Origin: Adlercreutzia murintestinalis
GTDB taxonomy: Bacteria; Actinomycetota; Coriobacteriia; Coriobacteriales; Eggerthellaceae
Assembly (NCBI RefSeq): GCF_943192905.1
Contig: NZ_CALPCC010000012.1
Location: 1-64,000, forward strand
Length of the DNA stretch: 64,000 nt
Direction of reading: 5' to 3'
The translations under genes were made by a program, and so were the position numbers. Positions 33,831-44,920 of this stretch are shown in pieces; the first letter of the stretch is position 1; every line of letters starts with the position of its first letter. The notes under the pieces are model-generated. The model was not told the origin of the DNA, searched no databases, and saw only the letters and a program-made list of their open reading frames with translations.

Positions 33831-35291
33831 TTAACGGAACTGCACCACATACATCACGTTAGCGGGCGAGGTGCCGAAGTAGTGCGAATCGGTCGGCTCC
33901 ACCGGACCCGTCGTGGGATCGCCCGCGGTGAACACGGCCAGATCGCCCGGCTTCACCAGTTCATGCTGCTGCACGGCCTTGCGCGCTTGATCGATAACAT
34001 GGCGCATATCGCCGCGCACGTCATCGTGCAAGGGCATCACGCCCCACGAGAGCTGCATCTGACGCATCACGCGCGGAAACGGCGTGACCGCATAGATGGG
34101 CATGCGAGGGCGCAGATTCGAGATGAGCCGCGCCGTGCGGCCCGACATAGTGGGTGCCACGATGCAGGCAGCATCCAGCTTCTCGGCGGTATCCACCGCA
34201 GCGATCCCCACTGCCAACGACACGCGCACGTGCGTGCGGAAGCGCTCGGGCGGATGCTCGTCGAACACGCGCGGTTCGGTCTCTTGAGCGATCTCGACCA
34301 TGGTGCGCACCGCTTCCACCGGATGGCGGCCCACCGCCGTCTCGCCCGACAGCATGATGCAGTCGGTACCGTCATAGATAGCGTTGGCGACATCGGCCAC
34401 CTCGGCGCGCGTGGGACGCGGGTTGCGGATCATGGAATCGAGCATCTGCGTTGCCGTGATGACCGGCTTGGACTCCATGTTGCACAGACGGATGATCTTC
34501 TTCTGGATATAAGGCACTTTGTACTCAGGTAACTCCACGCCCAGATCGCCACGTGCGACCATCACGCCATCGGACACGGCCACGATATCGGCGATGTTGC
34601 GCACCGCATCGGCGTTCTCCACTTTTGAAATGATGCGGATATCCTCGCCGCCGTTCTCCTTCAGAAACGCGCGAATCTCCCGAATGCCATCCCCATCGCG
34701 CACGAACGATGCAGCCACATAATCAACCTCATGCTGTATGCCGAACAGCAAGTCTTGACGGTCCTTCTCGGTCACCGCAGGAAGAGGAATGGACACGCCG
34801 GGTACGTTCACCGATTTCCGCTGGCCCAACAGGCCGTCGTTCTCGACCTCGCAGATGATGCTATCGCCGTCGAGCGCTCGCACGCACAGCGATATGAGTC
34901 CATCATCGAGCAGGATATGTTCGCCGGGCGACACGCAGCGCGCTAGTTCGGGAAACGTCTGACTCACGCACGCAGCGTCTCCCGGTACCTCATGCGCCGC
35001 CAGCACCAACTGCGCACCCGCCTGTAACTGAACGGGCTCGCCCCCAGCAAGCGTGCCTGTGCGAATCTCGGGACCTTTCGTGTCGAGCATGATGGCGGTA
35101 GGCACGCCCAGTCTTTCGCGCACACGCTTCACGCGCGCGATGCGCTCTGCATGCTCAGCGTGGCTCCCATGACTGAAATTGAGCCGAGCCACGTTCATGC
35201 CGCAGCGTATGAGCTCTTCGAGCATCTCGTCGGAATCGACCGCTGGCCCCAGCGTGCAGATTATCTTCGTTCGCTTCTCCACCGCGCCCAC
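33831..35291 (-). CDS. pyk: Pyruvate kinase
   Basis: A 486-aa pyruvate kinase: TKIICTLGPAVDS, ARLNFSHGSHAEH, MLDTKGPEIRTG, IISKVEN with the catalytic Lys, VARGDLGVELP, ATQMLDSMIRNPRPTRAEVADVANAIYDGTDCIMLSGETA. Final ATP-forming step of glycolysis. The C-terminal domain is of ordinary length, so no PEP-utiliser fusion. 45 bp separate it from moaC. Confidence 0.96.
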   Translation of the reverse strand: MGAVEKRTKIICTLGPAVDSDEMLEELIRCGMNVARLNFSHGSHAEHAERIARVKRVRERLGVPTAIMLDTKGPEIRTGTLAGGEPVQLQAGAQLVLAAHEVPGDAACVSQTFPELARCVSPGEHILLDDGLISLCVRALDGDSIICEVENDGLLGQRKSVNVPGVSIPLPAVTEKDRQDLLFGIQHEVDYVAASFVRDGDGIREIRAFLKENGGEDIRIISKVENADAVRNIADIVAVSDGVMVARGDLGVELPEYKVPYIQKKIIRLCNMESKPVITATQMLDSMIRNPRPTRAEVADVANAIYDGTDCIMLSGETAVGRHPVEAVRTMVEIAQETEPRVFDEHPPERFRTHVRVSLAVGIAAVDTAEKLDAACIVAPTMSGRTARLISNLRPRMPIYAVTPFPRVMRQMQLSWGVMPLHDDVRGDMRHVIDQARKAVQQHELVKPGDLAVFTAGDPTTGPVEPTDSHYFGTSPANVMYVVQFR

Positions 35292-35336
35292 CTCGCTTTG
35301 ATCAGCAGACCTGCGGCAGAGCGAATATGCGTGCCC

Positions 35337-35840
35337 CTAGACTTCCTCGCGCAGCCAAAGGCCCGTCTTGCCGCCGTCCTTACGCAATAACCTGACATCC
35401 ATTATCTCCATGCCACGGTCAACAGCCTTGCACATATCGTAAACCGTAAGGCACGCGATACTTGCGGCGGTCAGCGCCTCCATCTCGATGCCGGTCTTGC
35501 CCGTGACGCCGCAGGTGGTGGTCACCTGGATGCCCACGCGCCCGTCCGCGCGCTGCCCCGCCTGCACCGGCACGCATTCGACCTTCGCCTTCGTGATGTT
35601 GAGCGGGTGGCACATGGGAATCAGATCGCTCGTGCGCTTGGCCGCCATGACGCCTGCCACACGCGCGCAGGCAAGCACGTCGCCTTTAGCCGCCGTGCCG
35701 GTCGTGATCAGATCGAGCGTTTCTTGGTGCATGCTGATGAAGCCCTCGGCCACAGCCACGCGCTCGGTGTCCGGCTTGGCAGACACATCCACCATGCGCA
35801 CATCGCCCTGTTCGTCAATATGGGTCAACTGCTCTGCCAT
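35337..35840 (-). CDS. moaC: Cyclic pyranopterin monophosphate synthase
   Basis: A 167-aa Moa[74 protein letters not shown] with the catalytic Lys and Asp. Turns the MoaA product into cPMP in molybdopterin synthesis. Directly follows moaA: the moaA TAA abuts this ATG. Confidence 0.95.
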   Translation of the reverse strand: MAEQLTHIDEQGDVRMVDVSAKPDTERVAVAEGFISMHQETLDLITTGTAAKGDVLACARVAGVMAAKRTSDLIPMCHPLNITKAKVECVPVQAGQRADGRVGIQVTTTCGVTGKTGIEMEALTAASIACLTVYDMCKAVDRGMEIMDVRLLRKDGGKTGLWLREEV

Positions 35841-36872
35841 TTAGCCTCCTATGGCGGACATGCCGCGTTCGGTGCCCACCTTGTCGTGATGGTCGTCGGG
35901 CTTCGCACCCAGCGCTTCCAAGAGCACCGCGCGCACCTCATCATCGGTGCCGCCTCGCAGCGCTTCGCGAACATCGAATTCATTGTCCGAGAACAGGCAC
36001 GGGCGTATCTTGCCGTCAGCCGTTACCCGCAACCGGTTGCATTCAGCGCAAAAATGGCGCGACAGCGGCGAGATGAAGCCCACCGTACCTTGCGCGCCCG
36101 GGAACTCATAGTATTGCGCCGGACCCCAGCCCACCGGTTTGTTGCCAGCCGGACGCAACGCGGGCATGCCCGCCTCGCGCGCGCGCTCGTTGATGATGCC
36201 CAGCAGCTCGTCGCTCGGGATCACATCCTGCTTGCCCCACCCCGCACCGTTCACGCCCGTGCTGTCGCTAGCGCCCACGGGCATGAACTCGATGAAGCGC
36301 ACGTGCAAAGGCCGATCCACCGACAGCTTCGCGAACGCCAGAAAATCCTGATCGAGGCTGCGCACGGTGACCGCATTCACCTTCACCGGCTTGAACCCCG
36401 TCTCAAGAGCCGCATCGATGCCCGCCAGCGTATCTTCCAGGCGTCCCACGCGCGTCACCTGGCGGAACTGCTCGGCGTCCAGCGTATCCAGAGAGATGTT
36501 CACCCGGTTGAGCCCTGCGGCCTTCAGGTCATCGGCCATCTGCGGCAGCAGCACGCCATTGGTGGTCATGGAAACGTTCTGGATGCCCGGCGTGTGCGTG
36601 ACCGCCTCCACCAAGCTTTCCACACCCTTGCGCACCAGCGGCTCGCCGCCGGTCAAGCGCACGCTCGTGATGCCAAGATCGGCCGCCACGCGCACCAGCC
36701 GCTCTATCTCTTCCAGCGAGAGGATCTCCTGATGGCCCAGTTGGCATACGCCTTCTTCCGGCATGCAATAAATGCAGCGGAAGTTGCACCTATCCGTCAG
36801 CGATATGCGCAGGTAATCGATGGTACGTCCGTGGCTATCTTTCAAAGCGATCCTTATGTGACAGGGCCCCAT
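35841..36872 (-). CDS. moaA: GTP 3',8-cyclase
   Basis: A 343-aa MoaA: radical SAM motif CNFRCIYC, LTGGEPLVRKGVE, second cluster from CAECNRLRVTADGKIRPCLFS and the last residues Gly-Gly needed for catalysis in this family. Opens molybdenum cofactor synthesis. Its ATG abuts the modC stop, so uptake and cofactor genes form one operon. Confidence 0.96.
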   Translation of the reverse strand: MGPCHIRIALKDSHGRTIDYLRISLTDRCNFRCIYCMPEEGVCQLGHQEILSLEEIERLVRVAADLGITSVRLTGGEPLVRKGVESLVEAVTHTPGIQNVSMTTNGVLLPQMADDLKAAGLNRVNISLDTLDAEQFRQVTRVGRLEDTLAGIDAALETGFKPVKVNAVTVRSLDQDFLAFAKLSVDRPLHVRFIEFMPVGASDSTGVNGAGWGKQDVIPSDELLGIINERAREAGMPALRPAGNKPVGWGPAQYYEFPGAQGTVGFISPLSRHFCAECNRLRVTADGKIRPCLFSDNEFDVREALRGGTDDEVRAVLLEALGAKPDDHHDKVGTERGMSAIGG

Positions 36873-37985
36873 TCATCTGGTGACCAAGTATATCCTATCC
36901 GGGGGAAGGTGCACCCACAGCTCGTCGCCCACCTCGGGCAAGGTGCCCGGTGCCGCATCCGTCTTGCTGACGCGCCAGAACAGGTGCTGATGCAGGTACT
37001 TCATCTCGTCATCTTCGCGGCTCACCGCCGTTGTGCTGCCCTCTTCGCGGTCCAAAAAGCCCAGAAGCACCGACCGATCGAAGCGCGCATCGCTCACTCG
37101 GTCAACCCGCACGCGATAGTTGTTCACACCCGGGCCCTCCGCACGCTGGATGTAGGCGGCTCGTATCCCTAAGTGGCATACCTCGGGCGGTACCGGCTCG
37201 GCAGTCTGCACGTGCACACCCCACTTCGGCACCCACGCGCAATGGCTTCCCGCAAACGACGCCTGCGGCGCATTCTTGCAGCCCGACAGCTTCAATGCCG
37301 CCTCTGACTGCGGATGGTTCACCAGCTGATCGGGCGTATCCACCTCAAGGATATGCCCCGCTTCCACCACGGCGATGCGATCGCAGAACCTGATAGCCTC
37401 GTCAATATCGTGGCTCACGTACAAGATGGTGCCTTCATAGGCGTCGAACAGGCTCACCAGGTTCTGCTCCAGCAAGCTCTTCAGGTGCGCATCGAGCGCA
37501 CTGAACGGCTCGTCGAGCATGAGGATGCCAGGGCGCGCCGCCAGCATGCGCGCCAGCGCCACGCGCTGCTGCTGACCGCCCGAAAGCTGCGCCGGATAGC
37601 GCTGCTCGAACCCGCTCAGACTGAATCGGGCAAGCTCGGCCGCCACGATGCGCGCGCGCTCATCTTTCGGCACCTCTCGCCCAATGCCAGCTGCCACGTT
37701 TTGCTGCACGGTCAAATTCGGGAACAGCATGTAGTTCTGGAACAAGAGCGCTGTCTTGCGCTGCTGCGGTTTCAGATTGATATGCTGCGCCGAATCGAAG
37801 AAGACTTGCCCATTGACCACAATGCGGCCCTCGTCCGGCGTTTCGATGCCAGCGATACAGCGCATGGTGAGCGACTTGCCGCACCCGCTGGCGCCGAGAA
37901 AGCCCAGCGTCTCGTTGGCCGCCTCCAGATCGACCTCGAGCGTGAAGCTGCCGAACTGCTTTCTGATGCGCACCTCAAGACTCAT
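36873..37985 (-). CDS. modC: Molybdate ABC transporter ATPase
   Basis: A 370-aa ATPase: Walker A GASGCGKSL, FQNYMLFPNLTV, signature LSGGQQQRVALARML, Walker B ILMLDEPFSALD and switch His in YVSHD. A C-terminal region of about 150 residues fits a regulatory (TOBE-like) domain. The ATG at 37985 with AGGAGAGG is used; it overlaps the modB stop by 11 bp. Energises molybdate (or tungstate) uptake. Confidence 0.92.
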   Translation of the reverse strand: MSLEVRIRKQFGSFTLEVDLEAANETLGFLGASGCGKSLTMRCIAGIETPDEGRIVVNGQVFFDSAQHINLKPQQRKTALLFQNYMLFPNLTVQQNVAAGIGREVPKDERARIVAAELARFSLSGFEQRYPAQLSGGQQQRVALARMLAARPGILMLDEPFSALDAHLKSLLEQNLVSLFDAYEGTILYVSHDIDEAIRFCDRIAVVEAGHILEVDTPDQLVNHPQSEAALKLSGCKNAPQASFAGSHCAWVPKWGVHVQTAEPVPPEVCHLGIRAAYIQRAEGPGVNNYRVRVDRVSDARFDRSVLLGFLDREEGSTTAVSREDDEMKYLHQHLFWRVSKTDAAPGTLPEVGDELWVHLPPDRIYLVTR

Positions 37986-39399
37986 GCTGCACCTCTCCTG
38001 AGGCCATACCACCATCCGTATCCGACGCCTGCGCACGCACGCTCTGCCCGCGCGGGGGCTTCACCTGGTTGCTGCGCTGACGATACTTCGTCGTGCGCCG
38101 CCCCAGCAGATTGATCAGCAAGATCACCACGAAACTGAACACCAGAATGACCGCGGTCCAGAACCACGCGACCTCGGTGTTGCCTCCCATCCACTCAAAG
38201 TAGATGGCGATGGGTATGGTGCGCGTCACGCCTACGTAGTTGCCCGCCAAGAACAGCGTGGCGCCGAATTCGCCCAGCGCCCGCGCAAAGGCCAGCACGG
38301 TAGCCGCCGCGATCGAGCCCCACGACAGGGGGATCATCAGCCGGAAGAAGATACGAGCATTCGACCAACCCAGCGTGCGCGCCGCATCCATCATGTTTGC
38401 GTCCAAGTTCTCGAACGCACCGCGACAACTGCGATACATCAACGGGAACGCCACCACCGTGGCTGCGATCACCGTGGCTGGCCAGCTGAATATCAACGGG
38501 AACCCGATATCGATGAACCATTGGCCCACCGCCGTATTGCGGCCTAAGCACCACAGCAGGATAAAGCCGCACACGGTCGGCGGCAGCACCATGGGAATGG
38601 TGAAGATCGTATCGAAGATGTCTTGGGCGCGCTTGGGGATGCGCATAGTGAAATAGGCTGCGGCCAGCCCTAGCACGAAGATGAACACGATGGCAACGCC
38701 GGTCGTTTTCAGCGTCACCCAGAGCGGCGAATAGTCGATGCTGCCCAAAAAATCGGCCAGTTGCTGGAGCGGGGGCGCCGCGGCGGCGATGACCGCATCC
38801 TTAGCCGCCACCACCTGGAACGTATCGGCGCACAGCGGCTGCACGGCATCTTTCACATCTGAGCCGTCGGCCCCCCTGATGCAGGTGTAGAAGCGGCCTT
38901 CGCGCAATTCCTGATCGAAGCGGAACACCACCTGGCCCACCTGATACTCTTGCTGCGTGGTCAGGTACCACACCTCTTGATCGGCAAGCTTCGCTGCACC
39001 GCTTGCCTGCCCGGCATCCAGCGCAGACGCATACCGCTTCATGTCGTCCCAGCTGGCCGAGCCCTCGCTGATGCCAAAGCGCTCGGCCACCTCGGGCGGC
39101 ACGTAGACAACCGCGTACGATGCGGTGTCAACCACCACTACCTGGCCGCCATCGAGCAGATAGGCATACCCTTGATACACCTCATCGATCGGGCGGTTGC
39201 TTCCCACCTGCACTCGCTGGAAGCCTTGCACGGCGAAGGCGCATCCTTCGATGCGCGCTGCATCCCCATCGGCAGAGATATCCACCGGAGCCTCTGCGGC
39301 CTCCTGCGCGAACGCAGCGGCGGGCAGCACGCACGCGCTCAGCACCAACGCGCACAACCCCGCCGCTAAACCACGCACGATCTTTCCACGATTGAGCAT
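37975..39399 (-). CDS. modB: Molybdate ABC permease with extra N-terminal domain
   Basis: A 474-aa protein, about twice the normal ModB length. Residues 1-32 form a signal peptide, residues 33-205 a domain outside the membrane of no family I recognise (QVVVVDTASYAVVYVPPEVAERFGI...QVGQVVFRFDQELREGRFY), and residues 210-440 the ModB permease (TLKTTGVAIVFIFVLGLAAAYF, EAA loop DAARTLGWSNARIFFRLMIP, ALGEFGATLFLAGN). A basic tail of about 30 residues ends it. The added domain may help receive substrate from ModA or sense the envelope. Confidence 0.85.
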   Translation of the reverse strand: MLNRGKIVRGLAAGLCALVLSACVLPAAAFAQEAAEAPVDISADGDAARIEGCAFAVQGFQRVQVGSNRPIDEVYQGYAYLLDGGQVVVVDTASYAVVYVPPEVAERFGISEGSASWDDMKRYASALDAGQASGAAKLADQEVWYLTTQQEYQVGQVVFRFDQELREGRFYTCIRGADGSDVKDAVQPLCADTFQVVAAKDAVIAAAAPPLQQLADFLGSIDYSPLWVTLKTTGVAIVFIFVLGLAAAYFTMRIPKRAQDIFDTIFTIPMVLPPTVCGFILLWCLGRNTAVGQWFIDIGFPLIFSWPATVIAATVVAFPLMYRSCRGAFENLDANMMDAARTLGWSNARIFFRLMIPLSWGSIAAATVLAFARALGEFGATLFLAGNYVGVTRTIPIAIYFEWMGGNTEVAWFWTAVILVFSFVVILLINLLGRRTTKYRQRSNQVKPPRGQSVRAQASDTDGGMASGEVQHES

Positions 39400-39420
39400 C
39401 TACGAGCCCCCGATGCAGCA

Positions 39421-39446
39421 GTCGGGCGCGCACCTGCGCACCCGAC
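39421..39446 (-). promoter_or_regulatory. Hairpin between modA and modB
   Basis: Minus strand GTCGGGTGCGC-AGGT-GCGCGCCCGAC: 11-bp stem with one G-U pair, no T run, in the 85-bp gap between modA and modB. It probably protects the modA message or limits read-through so that the binding protein is made in excess. Confidence 0.5.
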
Positions 39447-39484
39447 GCGAACGTTCTTTCCGACCGAACTTCAAGCGCTACGCA

Positions 39485-40375
39485 CTACGCGAGCTCGAAG
39501 CCCCACTTCTGCCAGATCTGGGCGCAATCCTCGTCGGTCATGCACCACGTCAGGAAGGCCTGTGCAGCCTCGGCATTGTTGGAATCGGCACAGATCGCAC
39601 CTGGGTATGTGATGGCCTTGTGGGTATCGTTGGGCACCACCGAGCAGATGGACACGCCGCCGAAGCGATACACGTCCGAGCTGTAGACCATAGCGATATC
39701 CACCTCGCCGCTCTCGGCGTACTTGCACACGCTGCCCACCTTGTCGCCCAGCGTCACCTTAGGCTGAAGCGTCTCGGAGAACGTGCCGCCCTTGCCGGTA
39801 GCATCAGCGCCCGTTGCGCCATCGGGCTCAACGTAGGCACCCACCGTGGAAAGCGCCTGACAGGCATAGTTGCCGGCCGGCACGTTCTCATCACCCACCG
39901 AGAGCGTATAGATGCCCGCGGCGATATCCTCGAGCGTGATGTCGATGTTCGCGAGCGCGCCGTCTTCCTGGGTCACGATGACCAGATCGTTCGTGAACAT
40001 GGTCTCGTTGGTTGATTCGTCCACGTATCCCGCGTCGATGGCAGTATCCATCGTGCTCTTCGACGCGGTGATGAGCACGTCCGCATACGCGCCGCCCTTC
40101 AACTTCTCATTGAGCGTGCCCGATCCGTCATATTGCGTGTCGGCGAACGTGACGCCGGTCTGCTGCGTGTAGAGCTCCTGCGCCTCGTTCATCGCCTTCT
40201 CGAGCGAGTTAGCGGCGAAGATCTGCAACTGGATATCGCTTTGCGGCGCCGCGCTGCTAGCTGAGCCCTCAGATGAGCTGCTCGAGGTGCCCGAGCCGGT
40301 GCAGCCGGTCAGCCCGATAGCGGATACCAGCGCGCACGAAACGGCGGCGGCAAGGAACTTCTTCATGCTCTTCAT
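39485..40375 (-). CDS. modA: Molybdate-binding lipoprotein
   Basis: A 296-aa solute-binding lipoprotein: lipobox GLTGC, a Ser-rich linker, then the ModA domain (IQLQIFAANSLEKAMNEAQELYTQQTG, YADVLITASKSTMD, TNDLVIVTQ, AMVYSSDVYR, ITYPGAICADS). Captures molybdate outside the membrane for ModBC. The RBS GGAGGGG is only 2 bp from the ATG at 40375; the second Met (40366) is better spaced and may be the true start. Confidence 0.9.
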   Translation of the reverse strand: MKSMKKFLAAAVSCALVSAIGLTGCTGSGTSSSSSEGSASSAAPQSDIQLQIFAANSLEKAMNEAQELYTQQTGVTFADTQYDGSGTLNEKLKGGAYADVLITASKSTMDTAIDAGYVDESTNETMFTNDLVIVTQEDGALANIDITLEDIAAGIYTLSVGDENVPAGNYACQALSTVGAYVEPDGATGADATGKGGTFSETLQPKVTLGDKVGSVCKYAESGEVDIAMVYSSDVYRFGGVSICSVVPNDTHKAITYPGAICADSNNAEAAQAFLTWCMTDEDCAQIWQKWGFELA

Positions 40376-40463
40376 ATCCCCTCCGATGGTCGATGGAACA
40401 ACGCAGCCCTTTTCCGCGCGGTTCCGCACGAGATTGTCCGCATGTGGGATTATTCTCGTCTGT

Positions 40464-40503
40464 GATAGATATGGATGCTATCGTTCGCGGCGTGGAAAGT
40501 CAA
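40464..40503 (-). promoter_or_regulatory. mod-moa promoter with inverted repeat
   Basis: Minus strand TTGACT (40503-40498), 17-bp spacer, TAGCAT (40480-40475). An inverted repeat GATAG-N9-CTATC (40482-40464) covers the -10 box, the position expected for a molybdate-responsive repressor. Confidence 0.45.
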
Positions 40504-40533
40504 TTGATTATCCGCAAACGGAAATAATAGGAA

Positions 40534-42081
40534 CTACCCGTGGTAGTCAGACCCCAGCACGATCAGCACATCCTCGTCGAACAGATACACATCGCGATCG
40601 GGCATGACCTCGCCCACGCCAAGCGCCTGCGCGATCAGTTCCGCATCGGCCTTGTCGCTGGTGGTCTTGTACACGATGACCGTCTTGTCGTAATCGAAGT
40701 TGTCCGCGTTGCGCGCGTTGATCTTCGAATACCCCATCTCTTCCAGGATATCCTCAGCAGCAGCGCAGATGCCGTCAGAGCCATTGCCGTTGCGCAAACC
40801 GATGGATGCGCTGCGGTTGGCCGCATGAACGCTATTGAGCGAATTGCTGTAGGCGCCCTGCCCCGCGGTGGACATGATGGTGCCCGTCAACGGGTCGATC
40901 ACTTCCTCTTCAACCGGAGGCTGGCCTGCGTCCACGCGCTTCATCATAGCCTTCCATTCCTTCTCGTCCAGAATATCCCACCAGATGCCGTCGGTGTATT
41001 CTGAGGTGGAAGGAGCCTTCGCTGAATAGATATCGTCGGCGGTCATGCCAGCCATGCTCTGCGCGATGGCGACGATCTCCGCCACGCTCATATCGGTGAG
41101 CACATACTCGGACATGGCAGATATGGTGTTGGACAGCGTTACCGGATCAGAGGCCAGCAGCTTTTGCGCGATAGCCGAGATGACCATGCGCTGATTGGCG
41201 GCACGGTAATCGTCGCCCGAGCCGTAATCGTCATACGAATGGCGGCTGCGGCACAAGATGAGCGCCTGACTGCCCGAGAGCGTCTGCGTGCCCGCATCCA
41301 AATGGCCGCCCGCCTCAGGGTCGTCGATCTGAATGGGAACGTCAACCTCAACGCCGCCCAGCGCGTCTACCGCAGACTGAAAACCGTCGAAGTTGATCTC
41401 GGCATAGTGCGAGATAGGAACACCCGCCAGCTCAGAGACCGTTTTCACCGTGAGCGCAGGGCCACCGAAGGCGTGCGCTGCATTGATCTTCTGCTGCCCA
41501 TGACCGTCCAGATCATCCATTTGAAGGTCGCGCGGAATGGAAACGAGCGCTACCTGGTTACTGCGCGGGTCGATGCGAGCCAAGATCATGGAGTCGCTGC
41601 GGAAATTCGCGCCCATGGTCTCTTCGCGCTCGAGCGAGCCATCAATGCCCAGCAACAGCGCATAGAACGGATCCTCGGGCGTATCGGTGGTAGCAAGGAG
41701 CGCGAGCAGGTTGTCGTCAACCCCCGAACGCAGATTCCGGTCGATATTGGAAATGAAGGCGAACGCGAATGCCCCTGCGCCCAACGCGAGCACCAACACG
41801 CCGCTGAGCACACCGAGCAGGATGCGCTTGCGTTTACGCTTCTTGCGCAATTCCGCAAACGCCAATGCCTCACGACGCGTCCGCGCACTGAAACGATCAG
41901 CCGTGGTCTGGGCATCTTCAGTATCGGGCGCAGACTCCGCAGAACTTACCGGCGCTTCCGCCCGAGCCGACGCACGACGCCGCTCCTTGGAGGCACGCCG
42001 GGGGTTGCCCGACTGTACAGCCTTCTCAGGTTCTGCGGCCGCCGCTTTGGCATGCCGTGGATTGCCTTTCTTATAAGCCAT
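40534..42081 (-). CDS. LytR-CpsA-Psr family protein
   Basis: A 515-aa protein: basic cytoplasmic arm (about 85 residues), one membrane helix (residues 87-110), LCP domain (FRSDSMILARIDPRSNQVALVSIPRDLQ, KINAAHAFGG, YAEINFDGFQSAVDALGGVEVDVP, CRSRHSYDDYGSGDDYRAANQRMV with the catalytic Arg) and a C-terminal LytR_C domain (SIGLRNGNG...ILEEMGYSKINARN). These enzymes attach polymers to peptidoglycan outside the membrane. The 42082-42255 stretch to ligA holds no gene. Confidence 0.88.
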   Translation of the reverse strand: MAYKKGNPRHAKAAAAEPEKAVQSGNPRRASKERRRASARAEAPVSSAESAPDTEDAQTTADRFSARTRREALAFAELRKKRKRKRILLGVLSGVLVLALGAGAFAFAFISNIDRNLRSGVDDNLLALLATTDTPEDPFYALLLGIDGSLEREETMGANFRSDSMILARIDPRSNQVALVSIPRDLQMDDLDGHGQQKINAAHAFGGPALTVKTVSELAGVPISHYAEINFDGFQSAVDALGGVEVDVPIQIDDPEAGGHLDAGTQTLSGSQALILCRSRHSYDDYGSGDDYRAANQRMVISAIAQKLLASDPVTLSNTISAMSEYVLTDMSVAEIVAIAQSMAGMTADDIYSAKAPSTSEYTDGIWWDILDEKEWKAMMKRVDAGQPPVEEEVIDPLTGTIMSTAGQGAYSNSLNSVHAANRSASIGLRNGNGSDGICAAAEDILEEMGYSKINARNADNFDYDKTVIVYKTTSDKADAELIAQALGVGEVMPDRDVYLFDEDVLIVLGSDYHG

Positions 42082-42255
42082 GGAGGGTATTGTGCCATGG
42101 ATGCGGCGAAATGACCAATCCTTGGTGAAATAAACATAATGTTTCGCTGCGCACGCCGATCGTACCCGCTCTGCCGTGACCGCTTTGAGTGCGCACTCCG
42201 ATCGCGGCTGCCGCGATGCGCGTGCTCTGCTGCGCTTGCGCTCCTTGCTCCAACT

Positions 42256-44433
<2,178 letters not shown>

Positions 44434-44482
44434 TCAGTATCCGTTTTTCCGCAGAACATCTTTTATTCAGCAGCAAAACGTA

Positions 44483-44488
44483 TATAAT
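44483..44488 (+). promoter_or_regulatory. TATAAT box of the Phd-like gene
   Basis: Consensus TATAAT in an AT-rich pocket (44430-44560) between the divergent ligA and the small gene; no convincing -35. Confidence 0.4.
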
Positions 44489-44555
44489 CATTTTAGTTTG
44501 CTGGCTAGGGTTACAAGCCGGTTTAAGGTTAACTAAGTTGAAAAGGAGCACTTTC

Positions 44556-44792
44556 ATGAATGAAGGCCTGAATCTGCCGCGCTTGCAGAGCCTGAACGAC
44601 TGGATGGTCACGAAGGACGAGATCAACAGCATGTCCGAGCAGCAGCTGATCGACGTCGTGAAGGATCAGAAGGTAAAGGTCATGATCACCGACGGCCAGG
44701 TTTCCACTGTGCTGATCTCCCCTGACCTGTACAACACGTTCGTCAGCACGGTCGAGAAGCTGGCTGCTTCCAGCGGCGCTTCCAACCTGTAA
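44556..44792 (+). CDS. Small Phd/antitoxin-like protein without toxin
   Basis: A 78-aa protein starting at ATG 44556 behind AAAAGGAG. The central part (VTKDEINSMSEQQLIDVVKDQKVKVMITDGQVSTVLIS) resembles the Phd/YefM fold: a helix followed by ITDGQV-type strands and a SPDLYNTFV helix. No toxin gene is next to it and it has its own promoter and strong terminator, so it is monocistronic. It may be a DNA-binding regulator derived from an antitoxin. The DUF3320 protein at 16748 begins with a similar segment. Confidence 0.65.
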   Translation: MNEGLNLPRLQSLNDWMVTKDEINSMSEQQLIDVVKDQKVKVMITDGQVSTVLISPDLYNTFVSTVEKLAASSGASNL

Positions 44793-44812
44793 ACGGTACG
44801 AGCAGAATCTTT

Positions 44813-44843
44813 AACGGCCTCCCGCGGGAGGCCGTTTTTTTTT
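44813..44843 (+). terminator. Strong terminator of the Phd-like gene
   Basis: AACGGCCTCCC-GC-GGGAGGCCGTT followed by nine T residues: an 11-bp stem with U tract, 21 bp past the stop. Confidence 0.95.
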
Positions 44844-44920
44844 GCGCACAATCTTGTTGCTCATGCGCGCTCGGGCATGCCAGAGCATTCCGCACACACC
44901 CCGGCGCGCTAATTCAATGA

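Noticed and set aside
35607-37172. Long plus-strand frame of 521 codons
   Set aside because: Lies antisense to moaC, moaA and part of modC, which have all their catalytic motifs; the frame is Arg/His/Ala-rich as expected for an antisense shadow in GC-rich DNA.
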